Below, piece by piece: positions 53,562-63,215 of a stretch of DNA of 64,000 nucleotides; positions within the stretch are counted from its first letter, which is position 1, and each line of letters opens with the position of its first letter. The position numbers and the translations under genes are program-made. The notes beneath the pieces were generated by a model. The model was not told the DNA's origin and made no database searches. It saw nothing but the letters and a program-made list of their open reading frames with translations. This stretch comes from an uncultured Flavobacteriales bacterium (GTDB lineage Bacteria; Bacteroidota; Bacteroidia; Flavobacteriales; Crocinitomicaceae): positions 1 to 64,000 of the forward strand of contig CAMLFH010000024.1 of the NCBI GenBank assembly GCA_946479285.1, in the 5' to 3' direction.

Positions 53562-55004
53562 TCAATAAGGAACAAACACATTTTTCGCTTCGGTGAAGAA
53601 ACGCAAAGCTTCCCAGCCGCCTTCTCTTCCCACTCCGGATGCTTTTACTCCTCCGAATGGTGTTCTCAAATCACGCACCAGCCAGGAATTGATCCAAACA
53701 ACACCTGCATGCACTTTATCAGCTGTTCTGTGAGCTCTTTTCAGATCAGACGTCCAAATCGTTGCGCTGAGGCCGTAAACGGTGCTGTTGGCCATCATTA
53801 AGACTTCTTCTTCCGTATCAAAAGGCGTTAGCGTTACAACCGGACCAAAAATTTCCTCCTGGTTTGTTCTGCAATCGTATGAAAGTCCTTCGATCACCGT
53901 TGGAGCAATGTAATAACCTTCATTGTATGGAGCCTCTAAGATCACGCGTTTTCCACCTGTAAGGATTGTTCCGCCTTCTTCTTTTGCCAACTCAATGTAA
54001 GAAAGCACTTTTTCCATATGCGGTTTGGAAACCACCGCTCCCATTTTTGCTTTGGGATCGGACGGATTGGAAACGGTTAATTGTTCTACACGCGCAATAA
54101 AAGCGGTCTTGAATTTGTCGTAAATACTTCTTTCGATAAAAATGCGCGATCCGCACAAACAGATCTGCCCCTGGTTTGCAAAAGAAGAACGAACGGTTGT
54201 TTTGATCATCTCATCAAAATCACAGTCTGCGAAAATGATATTCGGGTTCTTTCCACCCAATTCCAAAGAGAGTTTCTTGAACATCGGTCCGGCAGTTTGT
54301 GCAATGTATTCTCCCGTTTTGGTCCCACCGGTAAAAGAAATGGCTTTGATTTTAGGATGCTTGACAATCGCGTCTCCGGCAAATTGGCCCAAGCCGTGAA
54401 TGATATTTAAAACACCTGCCGGCATTCCGCTTTCTTTCACCACTTCGCTCAATAAATAAGCCGTGTAAGGTGTAATTTCAGATGGTTTTGCAATCACACA
54501 ATTCCCGGAAGCCAATGCCGGGGCAATTTTCCAGGAAAATAAATACAAAGGAAGGTTCCACGGGGAAATACATCCCACAACTCCAATGGGCTTGCGGGTG
54601 GTGTAGTTAATTCCCATTCCTTCCATGTAATGCGATTCGGAAGCAAAATGCTCTACTGCCGTTGCGAAAAAATGAAAGTTTGATACAGCCCGTGGAATAT
54701 CCACATGTGCAGCGAGTGAAAGCGGTTTTCCATTATCACGGGATTCAGCAGCTACAAATTCATCCATGCGCTTCTCAATCCCCAAACTGATGCGCATCAT
54801 GATCGCTCCGCGTTCTTCATTGGTCATATTCGACCAGATCGGAAATGCTTTTTCAGCCGCAACAACTGCCAATTCTACGTCTTCTTCCGTCGAATTCGGG
54901 ATTTCTCCATACACTTTCCCCGTTGCAGGTTCGTAATTGTCGATGTACTGACCTTTAACAGGTGCGAGTAATTCTCCGTTGATAAAGTTTTGAAGACGAA
55001 TCAT
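53562..55004 (-). CDS. Aldehyde dehydrogenase
   Basis: 480 residues of the NAD(P)-dependent aldehyde dehydrogenase superfamily. Catalytic Cys in NQGQICLCGSR (about 277-287), general-base Glu in LSLELGGKNP (about 245-254), and the cofactor-site ISPWNLPL and SFTGGTKTGEY segments are present. It resembles 2-hydroxymuconic/aminomuconic semialdehyde dehydrogenases of kynurenine or aromatic degradation, but the substrate cannot be fixed and no pathway neighbours are adjacent. Confidence 0.9.
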   Translation of the reverse strand: MIRLQNFINGELLAPVKGQYIDNYEPATGKVYGEIPNSTEEDVELAVVAAEKAFPIWSNMTNEERGAIMMRISLGIEKRMDEFVAAESRDNGKPLSLAAHVDIPRAVSNFHFFATAVEHFASESHYMEGMGINYTTRKPIGVVGCISPWNLPLYLFSWKIAPALASGNCVIAKPSEITPYTAYLLSEVVKESGMPAGVLNIIHGLGQFAGDAIVKHPKIKAISFTGGTKTGEYIAQTAGPMFKKLSLELGGKNPNIIFADCDFDEMIKTTVRSSFANQGQICLCGSRIFIERSIYDKFKTAFIARVEQLTVSNPSDPKAKMGAVVSKPHMEKVLSYIELAKEEGGTILTGGKRVILEAPYNEGYYIAPTVIEGLSYDCRTNQEEIFGPVVTLTPFDTEEEVLMMANSTVYGLSATIWTSDLKRAHRTADKVHAGVVWINSWLVRDLRTPFGGVKASGVGREGGWEALRFFTEAKNVFVPY

Positions 55005-55110
55005 AAATTGTGTTTTTGCGAAAACAAAGATACGATTGTAATTACGAATTACGAATGGCTAATTACGAATTGCACGGTATTGCATATAACCGTTAGGAAA
55101 CCAATCTATT

Positions 55111-56754
55111 TTAGATTTTAAATTTCACGCCGACCTGCAGGTACAATGAAAAGTTCAGTCCGCCGGAATTGAGGTAATTGGTAGAAAGCCCCACATTGGT
55201 ATAAAAACGATCTAAGGCAAAAGAGAAAGGATTGTTTTTGTACGTTAAGCCAATGTATAAAGCATGGACCAGTCCGGCACCGGAGCGATCATTGATGAAA
55301 GTCAGATCCGTTCCTGCATAAGCAGCTAAAGTGGGGTGAAAATCATGGATCATCGATCGATTTGCATTTCCAATAAAGGTTTGTTTGTAGGGATCGTAAG
55401 AAAAAATCAAATAATCGGTCTTCAGCATGGCCATCACACGTGCTTTCAAATCAACTCCTACGTTGATACTGTATTCGAAACGAGTTCCAGAATATTGCAC
55501 ATAAGCGGAAATCGCAGCAGCACGGAAATCATAATTCCAATAAGTTGCTTCCAATCCATATTCCAGGGCGTTCAAACCACCTCTTGATTCCGGTAAACAG
55601 AAATGTGCGCTCATGGTATCTACCGGATAAGAGATTTTCAAAGAATCACCTGCCGGAATGCAGGTGGAGCGGTTGGAGTAAATATTCCAGTCTTTGTTTT
55701 TCAAATATTCAGCTGGTACCACTGCAAAGTAATAAGGCCGGTTTCGGATTCCAAAACGGGTGCGCCATTTCACTTCCCGGTCATAATTCCGGTCGAAGTA
55801 ATAGGATCTGGACGGCGAAACATAATCCTGGGGAACGATCAACAGGTATTCTCCTTCCAGCATCTTTTTCCGAAGCTGCAGGTTCTGCATGACATAAACT
55901 TCCGGCAAAAGTTCTGATTTCAATTTCAAAGTAGCTGCCATATCTTTTTCACAGACAATGCATTGATCGTAATCTTCACGGATCTGCTTTTTGGTGAGGA
56001 TTCCATAGGATTCAAAATCTGCTTCCTTTACTTTTGCGCGGTAACGTTCATGGCGCCACCAGCCTTCTCCACTCATCTCCAACTTCCATTTGACAATTTT
56101 GGCGTATTGCGAACCTTTTGTAAGTGTATAATAGGTTTGATTCTTTGCAAACAAATGCGGTTCCATTTCCAGGACCACAACATTTGCTCTTCCGTCGTTA
56201 TAACGGATAATGTTGCAATTCTTCATGATCGTATCCGAAAGCACAAAACAGGTCTTTGTATTCCCAAAGTATTCGTAGAGATCCGTTGAATCTTCCACCA
56301 ATCTCTTTCCCTTATGAAACAAATGAATTTCTACGCGCCGGTGATTTTCATTGGGATTCCGAAGTGCATTTTCTTCCCCGCGGGCAAAACTTGATACCAT
56401 TGTTTTAGCAGGAAGAATATCTTCCAGGTACTCTTTTACTTTTTCTGCCCGCTTTTTAGAAAGACGGAGATTCAATCGCTTTTTACCTGTCGAATCGGCA
56501 AATCCAATAACCTGCAAACTATCGATCTTTCGGAAATTGTGGGAAAAGATGTATTTACTGATCTGCTGTTTGTTATCTTCCAGCAATTTGTAATCACCAC
56601 TCGGATAATAAATGGAAAAGACTTCCTGGGCAATTGCGGCATGCCTACTACCTGCCAAAAACAGCAGTAACAAGGCAGCTTTCCCATAAAATGAAAAAAG
56701 ACCCGCCTCCAGATAGCTATCGGGATGACGAGTCTTTTGATTTCTCTTCCGCAT
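55111..56754 (-). CDS. OmpA-domain outer-membrane protein
   Basis: 547 residues from ATG 56754 (another ATG lies at 56799). A signal-like hydrophobic segment is near 20-40, followed by an OmpA-type peptidoglycan-binding domain (FSIYYPSGDYKL, LNLRLSKKRAEKVKEYL, NHRRVEIHLF). The C-terminal half is barrel-like (WNYDFRAAAIS, YLQVGVKFKI). It should tie the outer membrane to peptidoglycan. The order, OmpA domain before barrel, is reversed from classical OmpA. Confidence 0.7.
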   Translation of the reverse strand: MRKRNQKTRHPDSYLEAGLFSFYGKAALLLLFLAGSRHAAIAQEVFSIYYPSGDYKLLEDNKQQISKYIFSHNFRKIDSLQVIGFADSTGKKRLNLRLSKKRAEKVKEYLEDILPAKTMVSSFARGEENALRNPNENHRRVEIHLFHKGKRLVEDSTDLYEYFGNTKTCFVLSDTIMKNCNIIRYNDGRANVVVLEMEPHLFAKNQTYYTLTKGSQYAKIVKWKLEMSGEGWWRHERYRAKVKEADFESYGILTKKQIREDYDQCIVCEKDMAATLKLKSELLPEVYVMQNLQLRKKMLEGEYLLIVPQDYVSPSRSYYFDRNYDREVKWRTRFGIRNRPYYFAVVPAEYLKNKDWNIYSNRSTCIPAGDSLKISYPVDTMSAHFCLPESRGGLNALEYGLEATYWNYDFRAAAISAYVQYSGTRFEYSINVGVDLKARVMAMLKTDYLIFSYDPYKQTFIGNANRSMIHDFHPTLAAYAGTDLTFINDRSGAGLVHALYIGLTYKNNPFSFALDRFYTNVGLSTNYLNSGGLNFSLYLQVGVKFKI

Positions 56755-56853
56755 CACGAAAGCGAATATAGTTTTATTCCGGAAAGTTCCAATGTTCAAA
56801 AGTTGAAATGTTCCAATTTAGGCCCAACTTTTCAACCTTTTGAACTTGTTTCA

Positions 56854-57546
56854 TTATTCGTGTACAATCAACTTAAATCCTTTTCCGTGAATATTCAGGA
56901 TTTCGATGCGTTCATCTTCTTTCAATAACTTACGCAATTTTGCGATGTAAACATCCATTGAACGGCCGTTGAAATAATTATCATCGCCCCAAATTGCGCG
57001 CAAAGCGGCTTGTCTGTCCAACACTTCATTGCGGTTTTTACAAAGTAAGTGAAGCAATTGTCCTTCTTTGGTAGTCAACTTCTTATTTTCCTCCTTCAAA
57101 TGCAGGATGCGTGAAACCGGTTCGTACTGGATTGTTCCAATTTGTTGGATTTCACTTTCTTCGTTGTCTGCAGGACCTGATCTTCTCAAGATTGCTTCGA
57201 TACGTGCCAATAACTCTTCCATAGTGAAAGGTTTTGTCATGTAATCATCTGCACCACTTTCAAAACCTTCCAATTTATCTTCCTTCATAGCCTTCGCTGT
57301 TAGGAAAAGAATCGGAACTTTAGGGTCGATCAAACGCACCTCTTTTGCAAGCGTAAAGCCATCCATTTCAGGCATCATCACATCAAAAATACAGAAATCA
57401 AAATGTCCGTCTGTGTATTTTTCATATGCATGCTTTCCATTGCGGGCAAGTTCCACCTGGTAACCTTTAGCTTTTAGAAACGTTTGTAATAATTGACCCA
57501 AATTGTCATCATCTTCTGCTAATAAAATTGATTTTTGCTTAGCCAT
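56854..57546 (-). CDS. OmpR-family response regulator
   Basis: 230 residues: receiver domain 1-120 with phosphorylation Asp55 in FDVMMPEMDG, Lys near 105 in MTKPFT, and a winged-helix output domain from about 135. The gene lies 2 bases after the kinase, so the pair is co-expressed. It should bind DNA as a dimer when phosphorylated. Genes controlled are unknown. Confidence 0.93.
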   Translation of the reverse strand: MAKQKSILLAEDDDNLGQLLQTFLKAKGYQVELARNGKHAYEKYTDGHFDFCIFDVMMPEMDGFTLAKEVRLIDPKVPILFLTAKAMKEDKLEGFESGADDYMTKPFTMEELLARIEAILRRSGPADNEESEIQQIGTIQYEPVSRILHLKEENKKLTTKEGQLLHLLCKNRNEVLDRQAALRAIWGDDNYFNGRSMDVYIAKLRKLLKEDERIEILNIHGKGFKLIVHE

Positions 57547-57548
57547 AA

Positions 57549-59165
57549 TTATCTTTTTATTGTTACACGAAATTCTGAACCTTCTCCAACCTGACTAGTT
57601 ACGTGAACGCTCCATCCGAACATGTCGGCAAGTGCTTTTACATAACTCAATCCCAAGCCAAAACCTTTTACATTATGCACGTTTCCTGTTGGAACACGGT
57701 ACAATTTATCAAATATTTTCGAAATATGCTCACGTTTTATTCCAATTCCTTTATCTATCACGGACAATTCCAAACGCTCGGCGAAAACTTCGAGTTTCAC
57801 CGTCACATGAATTTTGTCTTTGCTGTATTTAATTGCATTATCAACTAAATTATTCACCATGTTAGTGAAATGCATGCGATCAGCTTCGATATAAACTTCC
57901 TCTTTGGGCATTTGAAGAATTAATTCCCCATCCAAACCGGCAATGCGGAACGAAGCAGTTTTTGCAACTGACTGGATCACTTCCACCACCGGAACCTTCT
58001 CCATAATCACTTTCAGCTCCCCGCGATCAATCACCGCACTTTGCAAAATAGATTCCACCAAAACTCCCAGGCGTTTGTTTTCTTCCTGGATCATTTTTAC
58101 GAACGGCGCAGCATTTTCGGTCTGTCCACCCATCATGGAAGGATCATGCATTGCTTCGCAAGCCAAAGAAATCGTCGAAATCGGAGTTTTAAACTCATGA
58201 GTCATGTTCGATATGAAATCATTTTTTATTTCGAATAACTTCTTTTGAGTCAAAATGGTACGAAACATATAGGAAATAGTGATGATAATTAAAATTGCCA
58301 GGATCAAACTTACAATCAGCAGGCTTCCCATCGACTTCAGTACGAAGAACTTACTATTCGGAAAATTCAAATGCAATGTGAGCTTATCCTCCAGAATTTT
58401 ATTCGGAAAAAGCATGGTCGCCTGTGTCTTAACAGTATCCAAATGGACATCGTAATTTAAGAGGTTTTTACTGAACTTCACCGGTTCATTGTTCTCTTCT
58501 ACGATCACAAATTTGTAGTCATCCGGAAGCTTGTCAGCAATCAGTTCATTTCGAATAATTGAATCCAGCACCTGCAAATCGATTCTTTTCTCCGGATCGA
58601 GATACATATTATCCCGGAAGGTTTCCACCATCAATTCATTGATGTATTTCGCTTTCTTGACAATTTTGTGCATCACGCGCTGATCCAAATGATAGGCTGC
58701 ACGAATGGAATCCTTGTGAAACAAACTCATTCCACCCCCATCAAATAATTCGTGAATTTGACGGACATCTCTGGCCAGTACTTCCTGTCTTGAATACAAG
58801 CCGGAAAGCGAATCGTAACTATTTCCTGTTACAATCAGGTAATTTTCCAACTTTCCCTTCACGGTAAGAACCGTATCACGAATCGAAATGGATTCTTTTA
58901 CTTCAAATAAACTCTGAAATTCTTCTCTTAATACATCCTGGTATTGACCGGAAACGTCTTTGCTCATCAGGCTTGAATACCTGCGCACATCTTCTACTTT
59001 CTCGTAGCGGATTGCAATTCGCTCAAGGGCAGTATCGATCTTACTTTTAAAATCATCTGATTTTCGATCGTACAATTGAAGCGTTTGGAAAATTTGGATC
59101 AATAAAAGCGCCAGCATGGCAATCCATACTGCAGTAATTACAAGATTGATCCGAATCTTAATCAT
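57549..59165 (-). CDS. Sensor histidine kinase
   Basis: 538 residues. Membrane segment at about 10-27, a periplasmic sensor region to about 275, second membrane segment about 278-300 and a HisKA/HATPase core: His in THEFKTPIS (about 338), NLVDNAIKYSKD N box about 430, GIGIKREH and GFGLGLSYVK G boxes near 470 and 500. Partner of the response regulator 2 bases downstream. Stimulus not evident. Confidence 0.92.
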   Translation of the reverse strand: MIKIRINLVITAVWIAMLALLLIQIFQTLQLYDRKSDDFKSKIDTALERIAIRYEKVEDVRRYSSLMSKDVSGQYQDVLREEFQSLFEVKESISIRDTVLTVKGKLENYLIVTGNSYDSLSGLYSRQEVLARDVRQIHELFDGGGMSLFHKDSIRAAYHLDQRVMHKIVKKAKYINELMVETFRDNMYLDPEKRIDLQVLDSIIRNELIADKLPDDYKFVIVEENNEPVKFSKNLLNYDVHLDTVKTQATMLFPNKILEDKLTLHLNFPNSKFFVLKSMGSLLIVSLILAILIIITISYMFRTILTQKKLFEIKNDFISNMTHEFKTPISTISLACEAMHDPSMMGGQTENAAPFVKMIQEENKRLGVLVESILQSAVIDRGELKVIMEKVPVVEVIQSVAKTASFRIAGLDGELILQMPKEEVYIEADRMHFTNMVNNLVDNAIKYSKDKIHVTVKLEVFAERLELSVIDKGIGIKREHISKIFDKLYRVPTGNVHNVKGFGLGLSYVKALADMFGWSVHVTSQVGEGSEFRVTIKR

Positions 59166-59424
59166 AGAATAGCGAATGTAGGTGAAATGTTAAAATTAAC
59201 GAGTCACTTAACGTTTTTTAGCAGAATAAGAATTGAAATGGACTGCGCTAATCAGAAGTTTTGAAGTTCTTGAACCAAGATTCTAACCCTTTAAGAGCTT
59301 CACTAAAGCTTACGCAGTAGCTTGTGCGATCAGCGAAGGCGCAACGCTTGCTCTGTATCAGAAGTTTCACTATCCCTCCTATTTGGCTTTCTGTCAAAGC
59401 CACATTCGGTCTTCAGTAGCTTCG

Positions 59425-60753
59425 CTACTTCTTCTTACTTCCCTTTTTCTTTGGCTTTCCATATTTATCCTGCATCGCTTGTTTGTGATTGTAGCGCACA
59501 TTGACTTTTTTGTTCTTCGCTTTCTTTTCGTGGAATGCCGGACCTGCCTGATCTTTCGGAGTTTTAACCAGGGTGTTTTTCATTGCAGCATGGGTTTTTT
59601 CAAATTCCAAAACCAATTCTGACAATTCCACGGCATCCGGAAATTCCTGAACAGCGACTTTTTTATTCATGAATTCTTCAATCTTTCCGAAGAACTCTCT
59701 ATCCTTTTCAGCCACAAAACTTATTGCATGACCTTCTTTGTCCTGGCGGCCTGTTCTACCAATTCTGTGAATATAGTTTTCCTGGTTATCCGGGATATCA
59801 AAGTTGAATACATGCGATACGTCCGTTACATCAATACCACGTGCAATCAAATCCGTTGCTATCAACACTCTGTAGATCCCGTTTTGAAAATGATTCACGG
59901 CATTAAAACGGAAATTCTGTGCTTTTTGAGAGTGAATGATTCCTAATTCGACACCGAGCATCGGCTCCAATTCCTCAAACAATTTTTCAGCCAATACGCG
60001 TGAAGAGACGAAAACAAGCACTTTCGACATATCTGCATTTTGCTCCAGCATGTATTTGAGCAAATTCACCTTGCTGGTAAAATTCGGAACGGCAACTGCT
60101 TCCTGTTTGATTTTCTCCAAAGGAGTGCCCACACGCGCAGCTTCTACTTTAAGTGGATTATCAAAATACGTTTGCAGGAATGATTCTACTTCCTCTGAAA
60201 GCGTTGCTGAAAACAATAAATTCTGCCTTTTCTCCGGGAGCAGGTCAAAAATGCGCATCAATTGTGGTCTGAAACCTAAATTCAACGTTTCGTCCACCTC
60301 ATCAATCACTACTTTTTTAGCATGTTTTAATTGCAATGATCCATTTGCTGTGAGATCGAAAATACGCCCCGGTGTTCCCACCAATACATCCAATCCCTGC
60401 AAAACCATTGCAGCTTGTGTGCTGATATTTGCTCCACCATAAACTCCGCCAACAACCACATTCATATGGGGTGTCAGCTTTTCAACTTCACGCACCACCT
60501 GAACAACTAACTCCCTTGTTGGAACAATGATCAAAATCTGTGGATGCGGTTCTTTAGAAAACTTCCACAATGAAAGCATTGGAAGCAAATATGCAAGCGT
60601 TTTACCTGTTCCGGTTTGAGCAAGACCGATCACATCCTTTCCGGACATCATCACCGAAAAACCAGCCGATTGAATGGTGGTTGGAGTTGTATATTCAAGC
60701 TCGTCTAAAGCCGTTAGTATCGGTTTTTTAATATTCAGATCGTGAAATGTCAT
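59425..60753 (-). CDS. DEAD-box RNA helicase (RhlE/DeaD-like)
   Basis: 442 residues with the ordered motifs: Q motif near 20, AQTGTGKT (Walker A), PTREL, VIDEVDE (motif II reads DEVD rather than DEAD), SAT, and HRIGRTGR in the second RecA domain. The tail is Lys-rich (KKKGSKKK). The DEVD variant keeps the metal-binding Asp/Glu and is known in this superfamily. Likely ribosome biogenesis or RNA turnover. Terminator not obvious. Confidence 0.9.
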   Translation of the reverse strand: MTFHDLNIKKPILTALDELEYTTPTTIQSAGFSVMMSGKDVIGLAQTGTGKTLAYLLPMLSLWKFSKEPHPQILIIVPTRELVVQVVREVEKLTPHMNVVVGGVYGGANISTQAAMVLQGLDVLVGTPGRIFDLTANGSLQLKHAKKVVIDEVDETLNLGFRPQLMRIFDLLPEKRQNLLFSATLSEEVESFLQTYFDNPLKVEAARVGTPLEKIKQEAVAVPNFTSKVNLLKYMLEQNADMSKVLVFVSSRVLAEKLFEELEPMLGVELGIIHSQKAQNFRFNAVNHFQNGIYRVLIATDLIARGIDVTDVSHVFNFDIPDNQENYIHRIGRTGRQDKEGHAISFVAEKDREFFGKIEEFMNKKVAVQEFPDAVELSELVLEFEKTHAAMKNTLVKTPKDQAGPAFHEKKAKNKKVNVRYNHKQAMQDKYGKPKKKGSKKK

Positions 60754-60864
60754 GCGGGAAATTTTTTACAAAGGTAATCAATCCATTCTTGTGCATGAGT
60801 TAACCGTGTTACTTTGTAAGAACTAAGTCCTTTTAGCTGAATATCCATGAGCTGTTTACCAAAT

Positions 60865-60900
60865 AAAAAATCCCGACGCTACCGAAGTATTGCCGGGATT
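60865..60900 (-). terminator. Hairpin downstream of the fasciclin gene
   Basis: AATCCCG and CGGGATT arms (around 60869-60875 and 60894-60900) with partial pairing between form a hairpin; leftward transcripts enter a U run encoded by the A run at 60865-60870. Confidence 0.6.
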
Positions 60901-60983
60901 CCACTCTGCTATGAGTTGTTAGTTGTATCCTGAATTTTAACGCTGTAACTCTTGTCGTTCAGATTCAAGACTTACGTTGAAAA

Positions 60984-61538
60984 TTACATTTTCGGCATCA
61001 ACACTTTGTCTACAACGTGAATCACACCGTTTGACTGGTATACATCGTAAGTAGAGATATTTGCCATGTTTCCTGCTTCGTCTTTCAAAGTAATGTTGTG
61101 ATCACCATTCATCATAGCCCACAATTTACCTCCTGAAACAGTTGTCATTTCTGCTTTACCGCCTCCTTTTTTAATTGCTGCTGCAATGGTATTGAAGTCC
61201 ATTTTTCCTGCAACCACGTGATAAGTCAACACTTTAGTCAAAGCTGCTTTATTCTCTGGCTTCAATAACATATCTACTGTTCCAGCCGGAAGATTTTCGA
61301 AAGCGTCATTTACCGGTGCAAATACTGTGAAAGGTCCCTTACCTTGTAAAGTCTCTACCAAACCTGCTGCTTTTACCGCTGCAACTAAAGTGGTGTGATC
61401 TTTTGAATTAACTGCGTTCTCTACAATGTTCTTTGCCGGATACATTGACTCTCCGCCAACCATTACAGTTTGTGCAAATGAGTTAGAAAATAATGCTGTT
61501 GAAGCAACTAATGCAATTGATAATAATCCCTTTTTCAT
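60984..61538 (-). CDS. Secreted fasciclin (FAS1) domain protein
   Basis: 184 residues from ATG 61538. Signal peptide to about 22, then one FAS1 domain (VAAVKAAGLVETLQGKGPFT, VFAPVNDAFENLP, VLTYHVVAGKMD, NGVIHVVDKVLMPKM). FAS1 domains serve in adhesion. ATG 61538 removes an upstream extension of 43 residues that does not look like signal sequence. Single gene. Confidence 0.85.
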   Translation of the reverse strand: MKKGLLSIALVASTALFSNSFAQTVMVGGESMYPAKNIVENAVNSKDHTTLVAAVKAAGLVETLQGKGPFTVFAPVNDAFENLPAGTVDMLLKPENKAALTKVLTYHVVAGKMDFNTIAAAIKKGGGKAEMTTVSGGKLWAMMNGDHNITLKDEAGNMANISTYDVYQSNGVIHVVDKVLMPKM

Positions 61539-61667
61539 AATCGTTAAGTTTTGAATTTTAAATAATTTTGACTCAGTTACGACCAGAGAAAAGATTTGGA
61601 TTTTAACAAGTAGCAGAAAATTGAAATTATTTTTAAAATAAAATTCAATTGATTGAATTACAGCCAT

Positions 61668-63017
61668 TTAATTCAACAACAAAAGTCCTACTGTAAAGTA
61701 GATAAAAAGTCCCAGGACATCATTTGTGGTGGTTACGAAGGGACCTGTGGCCAAAGCCGGGTCGATTTTATAGCGATTCAGGATCAACGGAATCATAGTT
61801 CCGAAGATTGCTGCAAAAACGGTAACCGTCAGTAAAGAAATACTTACGACCAAGGCCAGACGATAGTCATTGAAGAAATAAGAGATTCCAAAAAGGAGTG
61901 AAGAACAAAGTAAACCGTTTACCAAACCTACTATGGCTTCTTTCCCTACTTTTGAAAGAATACTGTCGAAAGGGTCAATTCCACGGGCCAATGATTGCAC
62001 CACGATTGCTGAAGATTGTACCCCGACATTTCCTCCCATCGCTGTAATCAAAGGAATAAAGAAAGCCAATGCCGGAAGATGGGTGATATTTGTTTCGAAA
62101 CGCGAAATCACCTGAGCACTTAAGATTCCACCCAACATTCCTATTAAAAGCCATGGCAATCGGGCTCTTGACATCCGGAAAACACTGGAATTGGATTCTA
62201 CATTTTCCGAGATACCAGAAGCCAGCTGGAAATCTTTGTCTGCTTCCTCTTTAATGACATCAACCACGTCATCGATGGTAATACGGCCAACTAATTTGCC
62301 CTGCAAATCTACAACCGGCACAGAAACCAAATCGTATTTTTCCATGACCTTCGCCACTTTCTCGGAAGAGTCGCTGGTTGTCACAAAAATGAGATTCTTG
62401 CCCTCATACAGATCACGGATCGGAGTTTTCGGACTTGCGAAAAGCAGTCTTTTCAACGAAAGAACTCCAACCAATTTATTGAGGTCGTCAATGACATAAA
62501 TCGTATAAACCTGTTCCACGTCTTCTGCCTGACGCCGCAATTCAACCAAAGCACGGTTTACCGGCCAATCCAATCGTGCCTGGATAAACTCCTTCTGCAT
62601 CAATCCACCCGCCGTATCTTCGTCGTAATTTAAGAGGTCAACAATGTCATCTGCCGCTTCATCATCCTCCATCTGAGAAATGACTTCCTGGATCTTTTCA
62701 TCCGGTAGTTCACCCAAAATATCGGCAGCATCATCGGAATCGAGGTTCTCCAACTGCTCCGCCATTTCTTTGGTAGAAAGAGTACCCAGGAAACGATCCC
62801 GCACTTCTTCCTCCAATTCCATTAGAACATCAGCCTGAAGCTCTTCGTCTAATTGGTAATAAAGATACTTGGATTGATCCATGGACAATTCGTCCATGAT
62901 TTCAGCAATGTCGGCAAAGTGAAGATCGGTAATGTGCAGTTTGATCCATTGATCATCCTCCGACGCGATAGCTTGCCGGATGCGCTCTAAAAATTCTTTC
63001 GTTAGTTCGAAACGCAT
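61668..63017 (-). CDS. mgtE: Magnesium transporter MgtE
   Basis: 449 residues in the full MgtE order: N domain 1-130 (helical, acidic), CBS pair about 135-255 (VVDVIKEEADKDF at the end), plug helix and five membrane segments about 285-449. The pore motif region PLITAMGGNVGVQSS (about 320-334) is present. It imports Mg2+ or Co2+ when the cytosolic domain releases bound Mg2+. Confidence 0.95.
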   Translation of the reverse strand: MRFELTKEFLERIRQAIASEDDQWIKLHITDLHFADIAEIMDELSMDQSKYLYYQLDEELQADVLMELEEEVRDRFLGTLSTKEMAEQLENLDSDDAADILGELPDEKIQEVISQMEDDEAADDIVDLLNYDEDTAGGLMQKEFIQARLDWPVNRALVELRRQAEDVEQVYTIYVIDDLNKLVGVLSLKRLLFASPKTPIRDLYEGKNLIFVTTSDSSEKVAKVMEKYDLVSVPVVDLQGKLVGRITIDDVVDVIKEEADKDFQLASGISENVESNSSVFRMSRARLPWLLIGMLGGILSAQVISRFETNITHLPALAFFIPLITAMGGNVGVQSSAIVVQSLARGIDPFDSILSKVGKEAIVGLVNGLLCSSLLFGISYFFNDYRLALVVSISLLTVTVFAAIFGTMIPLILNRYKIDPALATGPFVTTTNDVLGLFIYFTVGLLLLN

Positions 63018-63168
63018 GGATCCTCAATTTTGGTGCAAAAGTAAACCTTTCAACGTCAAGAAGCAATAGCTGTTGGATTACGTAAATATTAATTCTCAGG
63101 AACGTTCAAAACGTTCCAACAAGTTCAATAGTTCAAAGTCCCAATCGTTATCGGGGTTAAAAGCTCAA

Positions 63169-63215
63169 TTTGAACATTTGAACATTTGAACATTTGAACA
63201 TTTGAACATTTGAAC
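63169..63215. repeat. (TTTGAACA)n tandem repeat
   Basis: Five complete TTTGAACA units and a partial sixth run from 63169 to 63215, right up to the stop of the next gene. Slippage-prone; near MgtE start and ligase end. Confidence 0.9.

Noticed and set aside
59425..60753. DEVD helicase as a degenerate enzyme
   Set aside because: All catalytic residues remain; the Ala to Val change is a tolerated variant.
63018..63168. Regulatory dyad near the MgtE start
   Set aside because: Only AT-rich sequence and GTTCAA-type similarity to the tandem repeat; no clear promoter or riboswitch such as an M-box.
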